NCBI GenBank assembly: GCA_004296455.1
Contig: AP018280.1
Span: forward strand, 1,922,001 to 1,986,000
Direction: 5' to 3'
Origin: Calothrix sp. NIES-4101
Lineage (GTDB): Bacteria > Cyanobacteriota > Cyanobacteriia > Cyanobacteriales > Nostocaceae
Length of the DNA: 64,000 nucleotides
Shown: positions 1 through 8,850 of the stretch, in pieces
Layout: every line of letters begins with the position of its first letter
How positions within the stretch are numbered: position 1 is the stretch's first letter
Program-made: the position numbers and the translations under genes
The notes under the pieces: model-generated
The model's input: only the letters and a program-made list of their open reading frames with translations
The model's database searches: none
What the model was told of the DNA's origin: nothing

Positions 1-744
1 TCGCCAGGGAATTCAGATACTTACGTATTTTTTGAAGAAGTCTTGCAAGCATACAATGTTCAATTGTTAGATGGGCAAGGCAAACTGCAACTCGACAACT
101 CCACGGTGCGCCAGGGCATTATTCGCTGTTTGGAATGGTACACCAAGTTTTACAAGCAGGGTTATGCTCCACCAACTGCAACCAAGTGGTTGACACCAGA
201 CAACAATCGTGCGTTGCTGAATCGGTCTGTAGCGATGACTGTGAATCCTTCGATGTCAATTCCAGTTTCCCAGCGAGACAATCAAGAACTTTATTTTCAG
301 CAATTAGGCACGATGGATTTTCCCAATAAACCCGACGGTAAACCCCTGGAGCATCTAGTCTCGGTCAACCAAGTTGTAATTCTCTCATCATCCCAGAAAC
401 AACAAGCAGCAAAAGCATTTTTATCCTATTTGATTCAACCGCAGGTATTGCAAAACTTCGTTAAAAGTTCCTGGGGGCGCTTTTTCCCCGTCATGCCAGA
501 GGCTTGGCAGGATTCCTTCTGGACAAATGCGACTGATCCCCATATTCCCGTTTTGGCAAAGACACTACGCGATCGGCCAACCCGTCTTTTTTACTCTGTA
601 CAATCCCCCGCCTACAGTCAAGTATTTCAACAGGATGTGTGGGGAAAGGTGATCAGTCAGATTGCAACCAATGCTCTAAGCGTTGAACAAGGGGGAGATG
701 AAGCCATCCAGAAGATTCGGGAGATATTTGCTGGATGGCATTAG
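1..744 (+). CDS. ABC-type extracellular solute-binding protein (partial, 5' end outside window)
   Basis: The reading frame is open from the first base to the TAG at 742-744, so the gene starts upstream; the visible part is about 247 codons. It matches the C-terminal half of family 1 (sugar-type) periplasmic binding proteins. The signs are a segment like 'LLNRSVAMTVNPSMSIP', followed by a 'QQAAKAFLSYLIQPQVLQ' helix and a 'GRFFPVMPEAW' stretch near the C-terminus, which is the usual order in this family. The protein would bind a small solute outside the inner membrane. No permease or ATPase gene follows; instead a histidine kinase overlaps its last 10 bases, so the two are almost certainly co-transcribed. 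A sensing role rather than transport is inference. The ligand cannot be told. Confidence 0.8.
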   Translation, partial: SPGNSDTYVFFEEVLQAYNVQLLDGQGKLQLDNSTVRQGIIRCLEWYTKFYKQGYAPPTATKWLTPDNNRALLNRSVAMTVNPSMSIPVSQRDNQELYFQQLGTMDFPNKPDGKPLEHLVSVNQVVILSSSQKQQAAKAFLSYLIQPQVLQNFVKSSWGRFFPVMPEAWQDSFWTNATDPHIPVLAKTLRDRPTRLFYSVQSPAYSQVFQQDVWGKVISQIATNALSVEQGGDEAIQKIREIFAGWH

Positions 745-2807
745 TATACAATCTTTTCAGAAAAATTAAACCCTGGAAATGGTGGAAGCGACATCTTACG
801 ACTCGACTGTCTGGATACTTCTTGTTACTGTCTTTGGTGTCGGTAGGTATCACTGGGGGAGCAACCTTCTGTTGGGCACAAACCTCTCTCCAACAGTCTG
901 TGTTTGATCAACTCCGTGTGGCAGCAACCCTGAAGGAGAATGAAATTAACCGTTGGTTTGAGGATCAGCAACGCATTTTTCTCTCGATGACTCAGTTGCC
1001 AATGGTTCAAAGCCAAAGCCGAGTGCTACTGGATGCAAAAACAAATAGTGTCGATCGCGCTGCTGCAAAGCTCTTACTAGCAGAATATCTCACCTCAATC
1101 AACGACAGGCGGGGTAGTTTTACGGAACTTTCGCTTCTGGATCGTGGCGATCGCGTCATTGTATCAACCGATAAAGCCCGAGAGGGAGAGTACGAGTCCT
1201 CTGCTGACTTAACCTATTTCGAGGAGGTTAAACCTGGAAAACCCACAACGCCCATCTTTTATAGTTCCTCAGCCTCCGGCAAGCTGATTGTCACATTTGC
1301 AACGCCTTTACGGGGTACTAAAGGAGAACGTATTGGTGTTATCGTCACGCACCTCAATCTCAATCGATTAAGTGAGATAATGAAGGCACAGACAGGTTTA
1401 GGGACAGTAGTTGATGCTTACTTGATCAGCACTGTTGGGACAAGCAATACTCTAGTTTCCCAAACACTGAGCAATACTCCAGTTGGGCAAGCAGTTTCTA
1501 GTGTGGCTATTGACGCGGCGATGCGTGGACTTAATGGCAGTGGACTGTATCAAAACTATGCCCAGACATCTGTGATTGGTGTGTACCACAGTTTAAGTAA
1601 TCTGGGGCTGAGTTTGCTGGTGGAGGAGCGCCAGGATGTTGCCGACTTACCAGCTAAGAAATTAGCCCAGAAAATCATGTTAATGGGGTTGATCTCGGCT
1701 GGGACTCTTTCCGTGGGATTGTATTGGTTAGCCCGTCTGATTGTGCGCCCGGTTTTAGAGATTGCTCATACAGCCACTCAAGTTGCTGCTGGCAATCTTG
1801 AGCAACGTGCCCCTGTCCTGACTGAAGATGAAGTGGGTTTGTTGGCTCGGAAATTTAACTATATGGTCGAGCAACTGCAACTTTCTCGCCATCAGTCGGA
1901 GATGTACAGTCTCAGTCTGGAGCAAAAGGCACAGGAGTTGCAAACGGCATTACGGGAAGTGAGGTCAACCCAAGCCCAACTGGTGCAAAATGAAAAGATG
2001 TCTGCTTTGGGACAAATGGTAGCAGGGGTAGCCCATGAAATCAACAATCCCGTCAATTTTATCTACGGTAATCTCATTTACGTAAATCAATATACCCAAG
2101 ACCTGTTGCAATTATTGAATGCCTATCAACAGCACTATCCTAACCCGCCCCAATCTCTTCAAGCAGAGCTAGAGGATATAGATATCGACTTCCTAAATAA
2201 GGATATAAAGAAGATTCTTAAGTCAATGAAAGTAGGTTCAGAGCGGATTCGAGAAATTGTACTGTCATTGCGTAACTTTTCGCGCTTGGATGAAGCGGAA
2301 CTCAAGTCGGTGAATCTCCATGAAGGCATCGATAATACCTTGATGATTTTGCAACACCGCCTCAAAGCCAACGCCGAACGTCCAGCCATTGAGGTGGTAA
2401 AGCAATATGGCGAACTGCCGTTGGTAGAATGCTTGGCAGGACAACTCAACCAGGTGTTTATGAATCTGCTGGCGAATGCGATCGATGCCTTAGAAGAGAG
2501 CAATCGAAACCGCAGTTTCCAGGAAATTGTTGCCAACCCCAATACAATCTGGATTCGCACCACCAAACTAACCTCAAACCAGGTGCAGATTACGATCGCT
2601 GATAATGGTTTGGGAATTCCCGAAAACTTGCGATCGCGATTGTTTGATCCTTTCTTTACCACCAAACTTGTTGGTAAAGGTACGGGATTAGGCTTGTCAA
2701 TTAGCTATCAGATTGTGACTGAAAAGCATGGCGGCAAGTTGTGGTTTGATTCGACACTAGGTGCAGGCAGCAAATTTGTAATTGAACTGCCGATTTCTGG
2801 GGTCTGA
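735..2807 (+). CDS. Membrane sensor histidine kinase (periplasmic Cache-like sensor, HAMP, HisKA, HATPase_c)
   Basis: 690 residues. A first membrane helix lies at about 25-48 and a second at about 313-336. Between them is a periplasmic sensor of about 260 residues, resembling a double Cache domain. A HAMP linker follows (about 337-390), then a coiled coil (390-420) and the kinase core. The phospho-acceptor is His434 in 'GVAHEINNPVNF'. The ATP-binding boxes are intact: N box around 572-585, G1 'DNGLG' at 623-627, F box at 637-642 and G2 'GTGLGLS' at 649-655. Start: the ATG at 735 overlaps the end of the upstream binding-protein gene by 10 bases, which indicates translational coupling. No response regulator is adjacent downstream; the next gene is pyrD. 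The protein probably reports on the solute bound by its neighbour, but that is inference. Confidence 0.93.
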   Translation: MALVYNLFRKIKPWKWWKRHLTTRLSGYFLLLSLVSVGITGGATFCWAQTSLQQSVFDQLRVAATLKENEINRWFEDQQRIFLSMTQLPMVQSQSRVLLDAKTNSVDRAAAKLLLAEYLTSINDRRGSFTELSLLDRGDRVIVSTDKAREGEYESSADLTYFEEVKPGKPTTPIFYSSSASGKLIVTFATPLRGTKGERIGVIVTHLNLNRLSEIMKAQTGLGTVVDAYLISTVGTSNTLVSQTLSNTPVGQAVSSVAIDAAMRGLNGSGLYQNYAQTSVIGVYHSLSNLGLSLLVEERQDVADLPAKKLAQKIMLMGLISAGTLSVGLYWLARLIVRPVLEIAHTATQVAAGNLEQRAPVLTEDEVGLLARKFNYMVEQLQLSRHQSEMYSLSLEQKAQELQTALREVRSTQAQLVQNEKMSALGQMVAGVAHEINNPVNFIYGNLIYVNQYTQDLLQLLNAYQQHYPNPPQSLQAELEDIDIDFLNKDIKKILKSMKVGSERIREIVLSLRNFSRLDEAELKSVNLHEGIDNTLMILQHRLKANAERPAIEVVKQYGELPLVECLAGQLNQVFMNLLANAIDALEESNRNRSFQEIVANPNTIWIRTTKLTSNQVQITIADNGLGIPENLRSRLFDPFFTTKLVGKGTGLGLSISYQIVTEKHGGKLWFDSTLGAGSKFVIELPISGV

Positions 2808-2978
2808 AGCAGATTGCGCGCCGATAAATACGGAGTCAGAACTGTACCTGACTCAAATGGAAAATGCTGTATATTTAGTTTTGCGTAACGACTTAAAAAC
2901 AAGAAATTTAGCAAAAAAAGTCAAAAGACATGAGATGGTAAAGTTACCGGATTTTACCAAACTAATGCCGAATACCCC

Positions 2979-4130
2979 ATGCGCGACATTTATCAAACCG
3001 CTATTCGTCCTTTTTTATTTAACATTGTTAAAACCGATCCAGAACAGCTTCATTCCCTAACGATTCGCAGTTTAAGTTGGCTGGGTGAGATTTGTCAGCG
3101 TCCCGCCACAAGTTGGGTAAATCAACGTTTGCAGCAAACTTTGTGTTTATCGGATGCACGTTTAGAACAACATTTATTTGGCTTGAAATTTCCCAATCCT
3201 GTGGGTTTGGCTGCTGGTTTTGATAAAGATGGTGTTGCTGCCCCTGTGTGGGGTAGTTTGGGATTTGGATTTGCGGAATTGGGTACTGTTACTTTTCACG
3301 CCCAACCGGGAAACCCACAACCACGTTTATTTCGCTTGCCTCTGGATAATGCAGTATTGAATCGTATGGGTTTCAATAACCAGGGTGCTGCTGAGATGGC
3401 AGAACGATTAACACTAGTACGTAGACAGTTTAACTTACCAATTCCCATCGGCGTGAATTTAGGGAAATCAAAGATTACCCCTCTAGAAACTGCGGCAGAA
3501 GATTATCGTGATAGTTTCCGCTTGCTCAAAAATTGCGGTGACTATTTTGTTGTCAACGTCTCTTCACCAAACACACCTGGATTGCGATCGCTTCAAGATG
3601 CCTCAATGCTGGCTGCGATTCTCGATGCTTTAAATCAAGAAAATCTGCAACCAGATGATTCACAAAAACCCATTTTTGTCAAGATTGCTCCTGATTTAGA
3701 ATGGCAAGCCATATTAGACATTATTGAATTAGCCAAAAGCTACAAATTGGCGGGGATTATTGCCACGAATACAACAATTAGCCGGGATGGATTGCATACA
3801 GAAATAATTGAGCGAACCGGGAAAACACCGCAAGCAGAGGCAGGAGGTATTAGCGGCAAGCCAGTACGCGATCGCTCTACAGAAATTATCCGTTTTATTT
3901 ATCAACAAACACAAGGACAAATACCAATTATCGGCGTTGGTGGCATTTTCACCGCAGCCGATGCTTGGGAAAAGATAATTGCCGGTGCTAGTTTGATTCA
4001 AGTTTACACGGGTTGGATTTACGAAGGCCCATGGATGATTCGCCGTATTCTTCAAGGTTTACTTGTCAAACTTGAAGAACAAGGATTTAATTCAATTGGG
4101 GAAGCTGTGGGTAGTGAGGGAGTGGATTAA
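2979..4130 (+). CDS. pyrD: Dihydroorotate dehydrogenase (quinone), class 2
   Basis: 383 residues, usual for membrane-associated class 2 enzymes. It oxidises dihydroorotate to orotate in pyrimidine synthesis and passes electrons through FMN to quinone. The N-terminal helical extension (residues 1-40), which docks to the membrane in class 2, is present. FMN-barrel motifs are clear: '[13 protein letters not shown]' (73-85), '[10 protein letters not shown]' (128-137), 'IGVNLGKSK' (157-165) and '[12 protein letters not shown]' (193-204). Ser196 is the expected catalytic base; class 1 enzymes carry Cys there. Glycine-rich phosphate-binding strands near 'IIGVGGIF' close the barrel. The ATG at 2979 gives the expected N-terminus. 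The gene stands alone, 171 bp after the kinase and convergent with the next gene. Confidence 0.97.
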   Translation: MRDIYQTAIRPFLFNIVKTDPEQLHSLTIRSLSWLGEICQRPATSWVNQRLQQTLCLSDARLEQHLFGLKFPNPVGLAAGFDKDGVAAPVWGSLGFGFAELGTVTFHAQPGNPQPRLFRLPLDNAVLNRMGFNNQGAAEMAERLTLVRRQFNLPIPIGVNLGKSKITPLETAAEDYRDSFRLLKNCGDYFVVNVSSPNTPGLRSLQDASMLAAILDALNQENLQPDDSQKPIFVKIAPDLEWQAILDIIELAKSYKLAGIIATNTTISRDGLHTEIIERTGKTPQAEAGGISGKPVRDRSTEIIRFIYQQTQGQIPIIGVGGIFTAADAWEKIIAGASLIQVYTGWIYEGPWMIRRILQGLLVKLEEQGFNSIGEAVGSEGVD

Positions 4131-4172
4131 GAATGAAAAGTGTTCATTTCCCAATGCCCAATACCCAATACC

Positions 4173-4958
4173 CTATGTATCAATTGGAAAAAATTCCCTA
4201 GTTTTGCGATCGTACCTCCAAGCAATACCATCTGGATCACGACTACGACTCCATTCTGGAAAATCAACATCCCCGCGACGTTTAAATACTGTGCTCGAGT
4301 AAACATTTAACCTTTTGGCTAGTTCTGATTGAATTAAGGAACCAAAGGTTAATTGTTTTGCTAATGTTTTTTTTGCTTCCTCTAGAGTGGCTGGGGCGCT
4401 TAAATCAGCCTCTACAGGTTCAATAGGTTCAATATCCGCAACTAATTCTTTTTCAGGGATGAATACAGGCTCTTTCTCTTCCAGCACCGCAGGAACGACT
4501 GCGGTTGATGTGAAAAGTTGTGTTGATGCTTTTGCCAAACGAGATGATGGCAATTCTTTTACAGGTTCGCTACTATCCAAAATATCGCCAAGAATATTGG
4601 CAGTCATAAAGTAGTAAACTTGTTTACCATCCTCAGTATTGATGATGCTAGCACCAAACTCTGATGCCTTGTTATCCAGAAACCGCTTTGCTGAACTAGC
4701 AGAAAAATTGCCCTTAATTGCCAAATCTATTGGGCTTAAACTACCCTGGTTTTGCTGAACCAACTGATTGAAAATTGGGTTAACTCCTTGACTCCACTTC
4801 TGCCATTGGTAGTTTCGCCAAAGATTAATACCAGTTATCAGCAATATCAGCCCTAGCCAAATTCGCCAGGTAGAAACCAGGAAAACAATCAGAAAAGAGA
4901 TAGGCAAAAGCAAAACGAGAAATCCTTTCCCCTTGCCTTCGATAGTTTGTTCACTCAT
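4173..4958 (-). CDS. Conserved cyanobacterial membrane protein, function unknown
   Basis: 261 residues. Residues about 12-46 are strongly hydrophobic and give one long or two short membrane helices. A soluble region follows. Residues about 68-120 ('SLSPIDLAIKGNFSASSAKRFLDNKASEFGA...') look like a small winged-helix-type domain. Residues about 125-200 are a linker rich in Glu, Pro and Val. The last 60 residues ('LTFGSLIQSELAKRLNVYSSTVFKRRGDVDFPEWSRSRDPDG' as two pieces around 'LNV') look like a second small helical or DNA-binding-like domain, ending in an aromatic tail. I recognise no named family and assign no function. The tail is convergent with pyrD, 42 bp away. The upstream spacer holds a cluster of GGCAAAA heptamers that may regulate it. 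Confidence 0.75.
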   Translation of the reverse strand: MSEQTIEGKGKGFLVLLLPISFLIVFLVSTWRIWLGLILLITGINLWRNYQWQKWSQGVNPIFNQLVQQNQGSLSPIDLAIKGNFSASSAKRFLDNKASEFGASIINTEDGKQVYYFMTANILGDILDSSEPVKELPSSRLAKASTQLFTSTAVVPAVLEEKEPVFIPEKELVADIEPIEPVEADLSAPATLEEAKKTLAKQLTFGSLIQSELAKRLNVYSSTVFKRRGDVDFPEWSRSRDPDGIAWRYDRKTREFFPIDT

Positions 4959-5013
4959 GCCGATTATTACCCTGTAATTGTTTCGGGAAATATTTGGGAA
5001 ATAATATCATCTT

Positions 5014-5160
5014 GGCAAAAACAGGGAAACTGATTTGTATCCTGTGTAGATTTGCCAAAAGTTTTTCCAGAATTTGTTTCCAGATATTTTCCAGATCAAC
5101 TATGGCAAAAATGCACTTTTGCCAAAAGATAATCCCGGCAAAATTATAGGCAAAAATGCA
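5014..5160. promoter_or_regulatory. Cluster of GGCAAAA/TTTTGCC heptamers with one perfect dyad
   Basis: The heptamer GGCAAAA occurs at 5014-5020, 5104-5110, 5137-5143 and 5149-5155, and its complement TTTTGCC at 5117-5123. The copies at 5104 and 5117 form a perfect inverted repeat with 7-base arms and a 6-base spacer. The 12-mer GGCAAAAATGCA is repeated at 5104-5115 and 5149-5160. A partial copy, TTTGCC, lies at 5051. The cluster is in the 365-base spacer directly upstream of the minus-strand membrane-protein gene that ends at 4958. A role as repeated operator sites is inference from arrangement only. Confidence 0.4.
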
Positions 5161-5201
5161 ACAAAAATCTCTACTAGTATTTAAAAATACAATTTACCTT
5201 G

Positions 5202-5303
5202 ATGGTTACTCAAGAGCGATCACATTTTTGCGAATATGTATGGGAGACAAATAGAGGCGACTTAAAATATCAAGTCCAACTCATCAGTAGTGCTGACGAT
5301 TAA
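5202..5303 (+). CDS. Possible 33-residue small protein (MVTQERSHFC...)
   Basis: An ATG at 5202 opens 33 codons ending at TAA 5301-5303. The peptide begins MVTQERSHFCEYVWE and ends VQLISSADD, a balanced composition with aromatic and charged residues rather than low-complexity noise. There is no clear Shine-Dalgarno sequence, and I recognise no family. It sits alone between two minus-strand genes, converging on the DUF3370 gene end at 5324. It may be a real small protein, the remnant of a larger gene, or chance. Confidence 0.25.
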   Translation: MVTQERSHFCEYVWETNRGDLKYQVQLISSADD

Positions 5304-5323
5304 TTTTTCGGCGTTGCATCCTC

Positions 5324-6709
5324 CTATTTTCCCATCTCCCCATTGCTTTTAGGTAATGTCTGCACCGTCAGTACTTGTGGTGGACTCGCATCGGGTGGAT
5401 AGAGAAAATCAACTTCCACAAGTCTTTTTTCGCCTGGCTGAATGGGCAGAGTCACTAATGGTTCTCCAGTTTGCCCACGTTTCTGTACCAAATGTACGAA
5501 ATTTGTTTGGAATTTGCCCAAGTCATCCCGGTAACGGACTCTTACCGTACCTCTAAAGAAAGTCGGACGAGCTAATTCTGCAAAAAAACGTAATCCTTTC
5601 TGACTCAATACATCTTCTTTAATAGGCGTTTGCACGGCTACTGCTACGGTTTGTGCTGTTTGTGTATTGTTATGTAGCGGCAATCTGAAACTATATTGCA
5701 CACCATAGTTACCATGCGCTAAGTATGCAGTGTCAGAGTAGCGCACCAACATTGGAGCACTTTGAATTTGATTTGTACCCAATGTGCCACCATGTAATGT
5801 ACTTAATCCATAGGAAAATGCTTGTCCGGGTTGGGGAATGCTTAAAAATCTGGTTTTGGGACTATCTGTAAGTGATGCTCTCCAATAAGAACCTCTGGCA
5901 ACTCCTGACACACGTCCGTATTTGCGTTGGCTAGTTTGTGCTAAAGGAGTAGGTGGAATATCTCTTGGTGTTGATAATTCACCATTATTTAATAAATTTT
6001 GCCATTCTTCCAGAGTTGGCGCTTTTTCAGTCCCATCAGGATTATTACCTGCTGGCATCGCTAAACTTGCTGCATAGATAGTTCCGCTACTTCGCAATCT
6101 TGCATAGGTTGATCTGCCGTTTAGAGGCGGAGTCAATCCCTCTACAGGAATGGAAGTGTTCAGTAGCATTTGATACTCTCCAGGAGCAATTGTCATCTCC
6201 TGCGGGAAAACATCTTGTCGCATTCCTCGTAAAATATCACTCATTACCCGACTACCGGGGCCAGCATATATTTTACCTTCCAGGTTCTGAGCAAAGGCAG
6301 GTAACTCGATAAATGGGGCATCAGGTTGGCTGAGATAACTTGCTGCTTGCAAAACACTAACCTTGACGGGTTCTTTACCAGGATTGTATAAGATGATGCC
6401 AAGATAAAGCGATCTGAGATTATCGGGACTTGACGCTTGGTAAACATGATGGGCAAAAACATCAAATCTACCCCGAAAAGGAAAGTTTAAATGGGCTTGT
6501 GGATTCTTTTTACCTGCTGAGGGGAAAGTGGATAGTAAAATCCCTGGGTTTACAACTTTTTCGGGGCTATTACTGTTAAAAACCGGTACGCTATCTAGCC
6601 TACCGGGTAAGGAACGCACCTCTTGAATTTGGATCACTTCTTCCGGTGGGGCAGGAGGTACAGCAGGGGTAGCCTGAGCTAGAGAAAAAGATAGTAAGAA
6701 TGGCAACAT
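5324..6709 (-). CDS. DUF3370 domain-containing secreted protein
   Basis: 461 residues. It starts with a short hydrophobic signal-like segment, 'MLPFLLSFSLAQA', followed by a Pro-rich stretch. The body matches the cyanobacterial DUF3370 family: 'EVRSLPGRLDSVPVFNSNSPE', 'GILLSTFP', 'LNFPFRGRFDVFAHHV', 'LYLGIILYNPGKEPVKVSVLQAAS' (given here in pieces) and a C-terminal 'YRDDLGKFQTNFVHLVQKRGQ'. The fold is probably all-beta and the protein probably exported to the periplasm or outer layers. Function is unknown in the family. The ATG at 6709 directly precedes the signal segment, so the start looks right. It lies 22 bp downstream of the peptidase-C15-like gene on the same strand, so the two may form an operon. 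Confidence 0.88.
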   Translation of the reverse strand: MLPFLLSFSLAQATPAVPPAPPEEVIQIQEVRSLPGRLDSVPVFNSNSPEKVVNPGILLSTFPSAGKKNPQAHLNFPFRGRFDVFAHHVYQASSPDNLRSLYLGIILYNPGKEPVKVSVLQAASYLSQPDAPFIELPAFAQNLEGKIYAGPGSRVMSDILRGMRQDVFPQEMTIAPGEYQMLLNTSIPVEGLTPPLNGRSTYARLRSSGTIYAASLAMPAGNNPDGTEKAPTLEEWQNLLNNGELSTPRDIPPTPLAQTSQRKYGRVSGVARGSYWRASLTDSPKTRFLSIPQPGQAFSYGLSTLHGGTLGTNQIQSAPMLVRYSDTAYLAHGNYGVQYSFRLPLHNNTQTAQTVAVAVQTPIKEDVLSQKGLRFFAELARPTFFRGTVRVRYRDDLGKFQTNFVHLVQKRGQTGEPLVTLPIQPGEKRLVEVDFLYPPDASPPQVLTVQTLPKSNGEMGK

Positions 6710-6731
6710 ATACTGATATATTTTCTTCGGA

Positions 6732-7310
6732 TTAAAGACGCTCTTGTGATTCTGAAAGTGCCAGATGGTGAATAATTGATAGGAAACATTTCAATATAAC
6801 TGATAAATTATTTTTGGTCAAAATGGGAACGTGAACAAAAATACAAGACACTTTTTGCGGATGAGATTGGCAAGAAAACTGGGGATGAAAACTGAGGAAT
6901 TCCAGTACCGAATAATATAAACCTTCGCAAACAAATCGACCGCAGTTGTGGCTAATCTCAAGTGCGACTGACTCCCGTACTAAGTGTTCTAAATCTATAG
7001 ATGTACGCAAAACAGATTCGCTACTATTCTCTTCAAGATTGACTCTCCTCCGAGCATTTGATTCGACGCTTAATTTCTCTCGACTTTCTGCCATGCCACA
7101 ACAAATAACATAGTCTGGCTGAGTTTCAACAATTTTGGCTATTACTTTATCGCTGGCACTTTTGATATCTACGGGTAATTTTCTTAAAAAAATCAATTCG
7201 TAAGGGATAGACTCAACCTTGGCAAGTTCCGTTAATAAATCATCTGACGAATTTGATGTGTGATGTGGCAACCAAATGTCAAAAGAAGTTAATAGAAATC
7301 TTTTCGTCAT
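6732..7310 (-). CDS. Pyroglutamyl-peptidase I-like protein (peptidase family C15)
   Basis: 192 residues, close to the roughly 200-215 of the family. C15 enzymes are cytosolic cysteine peptidases that remove N-terminal pyroglutamate. The layout fits: N-terminal 'LLTSFDIWLPHHTSNSSDDLL' region (compare the family 'TGFEPF...N.S'), 'CCGMAESREKLSVESNARR' around residues 70-88 with the expected catalytic Glu83, 'CGRFVCEGLYY' with nucleophile Cys128, and 'CIFVHVP' with His160. All three triad residues are present. The N-terminal substrate loop departs from the enteric consensus ('FDIWLPH' instead of 'FEPFGG'), so substrate preference is uncertain. It is divergent from hisH (61 bp spacer) and upstream of the DUF3370 gene. 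Confidence 0.8.
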   Translation of the reverse strand: MTKRFLLTSFDIWLPHHTSNSSDDLLTELAKVESIPYELIFLRKLPVDIKSASDKVIAKIVETQPDYVICCGMAESREKLSVESNARRRVNLEENSSESVLRTSIDLEHLVRESVALEISHNCGRFVCEGLYYSVLEFLSFHPQFSCQSHPQKVSCIFVHVPILTKNNLSVILKCFLSIIHHLALSESQERL

Positions 7311-7371
7311 ACAAAATATTATTTACAATATAAAAAGTCTCCATAATAAATATTTTATAGGGAGCAGGTAA

Positions 7372-8007
7372 ATGGCAATAATCGCAGTCGTAGATTACGA
7401 CATGGGAAACTTACACTCAGTTTGCAAAGGACTGGAAAAAGCTGGAGCAACTCCCAGAATTACAGACTCTCCAAAAGTTATCGAACAAGCGGATGCTGTC
7501 GTTTTACCTGGAGTGGGTGCTTTCGATCCGGCAGTTCAACATTTACGATCGCGTTCTTTAGAAGAACCCATAAAAAACGCGATCGCATCTGGAAAACCTT
7601 TTCTTGGCATCTGTTTGGGTTTACAAATTCTCTTTGAATCTTCTGAAGAAGGAAGCGAACCGGGACTCGGAATCATTAAAGGAAAAGTTAAACGTTTCCT
7701 TCCCGAACCCAATATTACAATTCCTCATATGGGTTGGAACCAACTCGAATTTACCCAACCAAAAAACCTGTTGTGGGAACACCTACCTCCCCAACCCTGG
7801 GTATATTTTGTTCATTCATATTATGTTGATCCCACTGACAAGAGTGATCAAGCTGCAATCGTCACCCACGGAAACCAAAGTATTACTGCTGCTGTTGCCC
7901 GTGATAATCTGATGGCTGTGCAATTTCACCCCGAAAAATCCTCAAATATCGGTTTACAAATTCTTTCTAACTTTGTCTCCCAGGTATGGATGAAAGTAGC
8001 TGCTTAA
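7372..8007 (+). CDS. hisH: Imidazole glycerol phosphate synthase, glutamine amidotransferase subunit
   Basis: 211 residues, full length. HisH hydrolyses glutamine and channels ammonia to HisF, which makes imidazole glycerol phosphate and AICAR in histidine synthesis. It is a class I amidotransferase: 'VVLPGVGAFD' (43-52), nucleophile Cys81 in 'FLGICLGLQIL', and the His186/Glu188 pair in 'MAVQFHPEKSS'. The interface motif 'IPHMGWNQL' (118-126) is characteristic of HisH. A GGGAGCAGG stretch just before the ATG at 7372 serves as ribosome-binding site. hisF is not in the window, so the his genes are dispersed, as usual in cyanobacteria. rsmD follows after 96 bp. Confidence 0.97.
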   Translation: MAIIAVVDYDMGNLHSVCKGLEKAGATPRITDSPKVIEQADAVVLPGVGAFDPAVQHLRSRSLEEPIKNAIASGKPFLGICLGLQILFESSEEGSEPGLGIIKGKVKRFLPEPNITIPHMGWNQLEFTQPKNLLWEHLPPQPWVYFVHSYYVDPTDKSDQAAIVTHGNQSITAAVARDNLMAVQFHPEKSSNIGLQILSNFVSQVWMKVAA

Positions 8008-8103
8008 GGATGGGGAAGCGGGTAATTGGGAAATGATGAATGGTCAAGGGTAAATAGTATTTTAGAGTTAGTCTAAAATCTCAAATCCCCAATCCCAAAC
8101 CAA

Positions 8104-8658
8104 ATGAGTCTGAGAATATACGGAAATCGCCTGCTAAAAACTTTGCCAGGTCAAGCAACGCGACCAACGATCGCGCGGGTAAGGGAAGCATTATTTAATA
8201 TTTGGCAGGGAAAGATTTCTGGCTGTCGATGGCTTGACATCTGTACTGGTAGTGGTTCAATGGGGGCGGAAGCCCTATGTCGTGGCGCTAGTTTTGTTGT
8301 GGGTATGGAGCGATCGAGTCAAGCCTATAGGATTATTCAAGAAAATTGGCAGAAAGTAGCCACACATGACCAAAAATATCAAATATTGAAGGGTGATGTC
8401 CTCAAGCAATTACCAAAACTTGCAGGACAGCAATTTGATCGCATCTACTTTGATCCACCATATGCTAGTGAGTTGTATGCACCTGTATTGGAAGCCATAG
8501 CCCAATATCAACTTTTAGAGACAAACGGCGAAATAGCAGTAGAACATGATTCCGAAAGCTGGAACGCACCAAACATAACAGCTTGGGAAATCTGCCGTCA
8601 AAAGACTTATGGAAATACAGGATTAACTTTTTATCGAGTTGTGGAGAATGGAGAGTAG
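8104..8658 (+). CDS. rsmD: 16S rRNA (guanine-N2)-methyltransferase RsmD
   Basis: 184 residues, the usual length. It methylates guanine 966 (E. coli numbering) of 16S rRNA using S-adenosylmethionine. The family N-terminus 'MSLRIYGNRLLKTLPGQATRP' (20 shown or fewer per piece) leads to 'TIARVREALFNIW', the Rossmann SAM motif 'WLDICTGSGSMGAEAL' (43-58) and the catalytic 'FDPPY' motif (116-120) typical of N6/N2 methyltransferases. ATG at 8104. It follows hisH on the same strand and is convergent with petG, whose stop lies 78 bp away. Confidence 0.95.
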   Translation: MSLRIYGNRLLKTLPGQATRPTIARVREALFNIWQGKISGCRWLDICTGSGSMGAEALCRGASFVVGMERSSQAYRIIQENWQKVATHDQKYQILKGDVLKQLPKLAGQQFDRIYFDPPYASELYAPVLEAIAQYQLLETNGEIAVEHDSESWNAPNITAWEICRQKTYGNTGLTFYRVVENGE

Positions 8659-8736
8659 GGGACGTAAAGACAAAATTTCTTGATTTTCCCCATCTTTGCG
8701 GCTTCCCCTCTCCCCATCCATCAATTTAGTCCGAAC

Positions 8737-8850
8737 CTAAATTCCTAATTGATTACCGCGCTTGTATTGAATGTAAGCCTTGTAAAACAATCCAGCGAGG
8801 GTAACGGGAATTAAACCAATAACAATTCCGCACAATAAGGGTTCAACCAC
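8737..8850 (-). CDS. petG: Cytochrome b6f complex subunit PetG (37 residues)
   Basis: A 37-codon gene on the minus strand, GTG start at 8850-8848 and TAG at 8737-8739. It translates as [20 protein letters not shown] (1-20), then [17 protein letters not shown]. This is the typical PetG sequence: acidic Glu3 near the N-terminus, a single membrane helix from about 5 to 25, then a basic 'YKRGNQL' stromal tail. PetG is a small single-helix subunit needed for assembly and stability of the thylakoid cytochrome b6f complex. AAGGAG lies about 9 bases upstream of the GTG, which supports this start. It is divergent from the CytM-type gene, with a shared 207-base upstream region. Confidence 0.95.
   Translation of the reverse strand: MVEPLLCGIVIGLIPVTLAGLFYKAYIQYKRGNQLGI

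Noticed and set aside
2782-3060. 92-codon plus-strand frame between the kinase and pyrD
   Set aside because: It overlaps the ends of both well-supported genes in another phase and has no motif.
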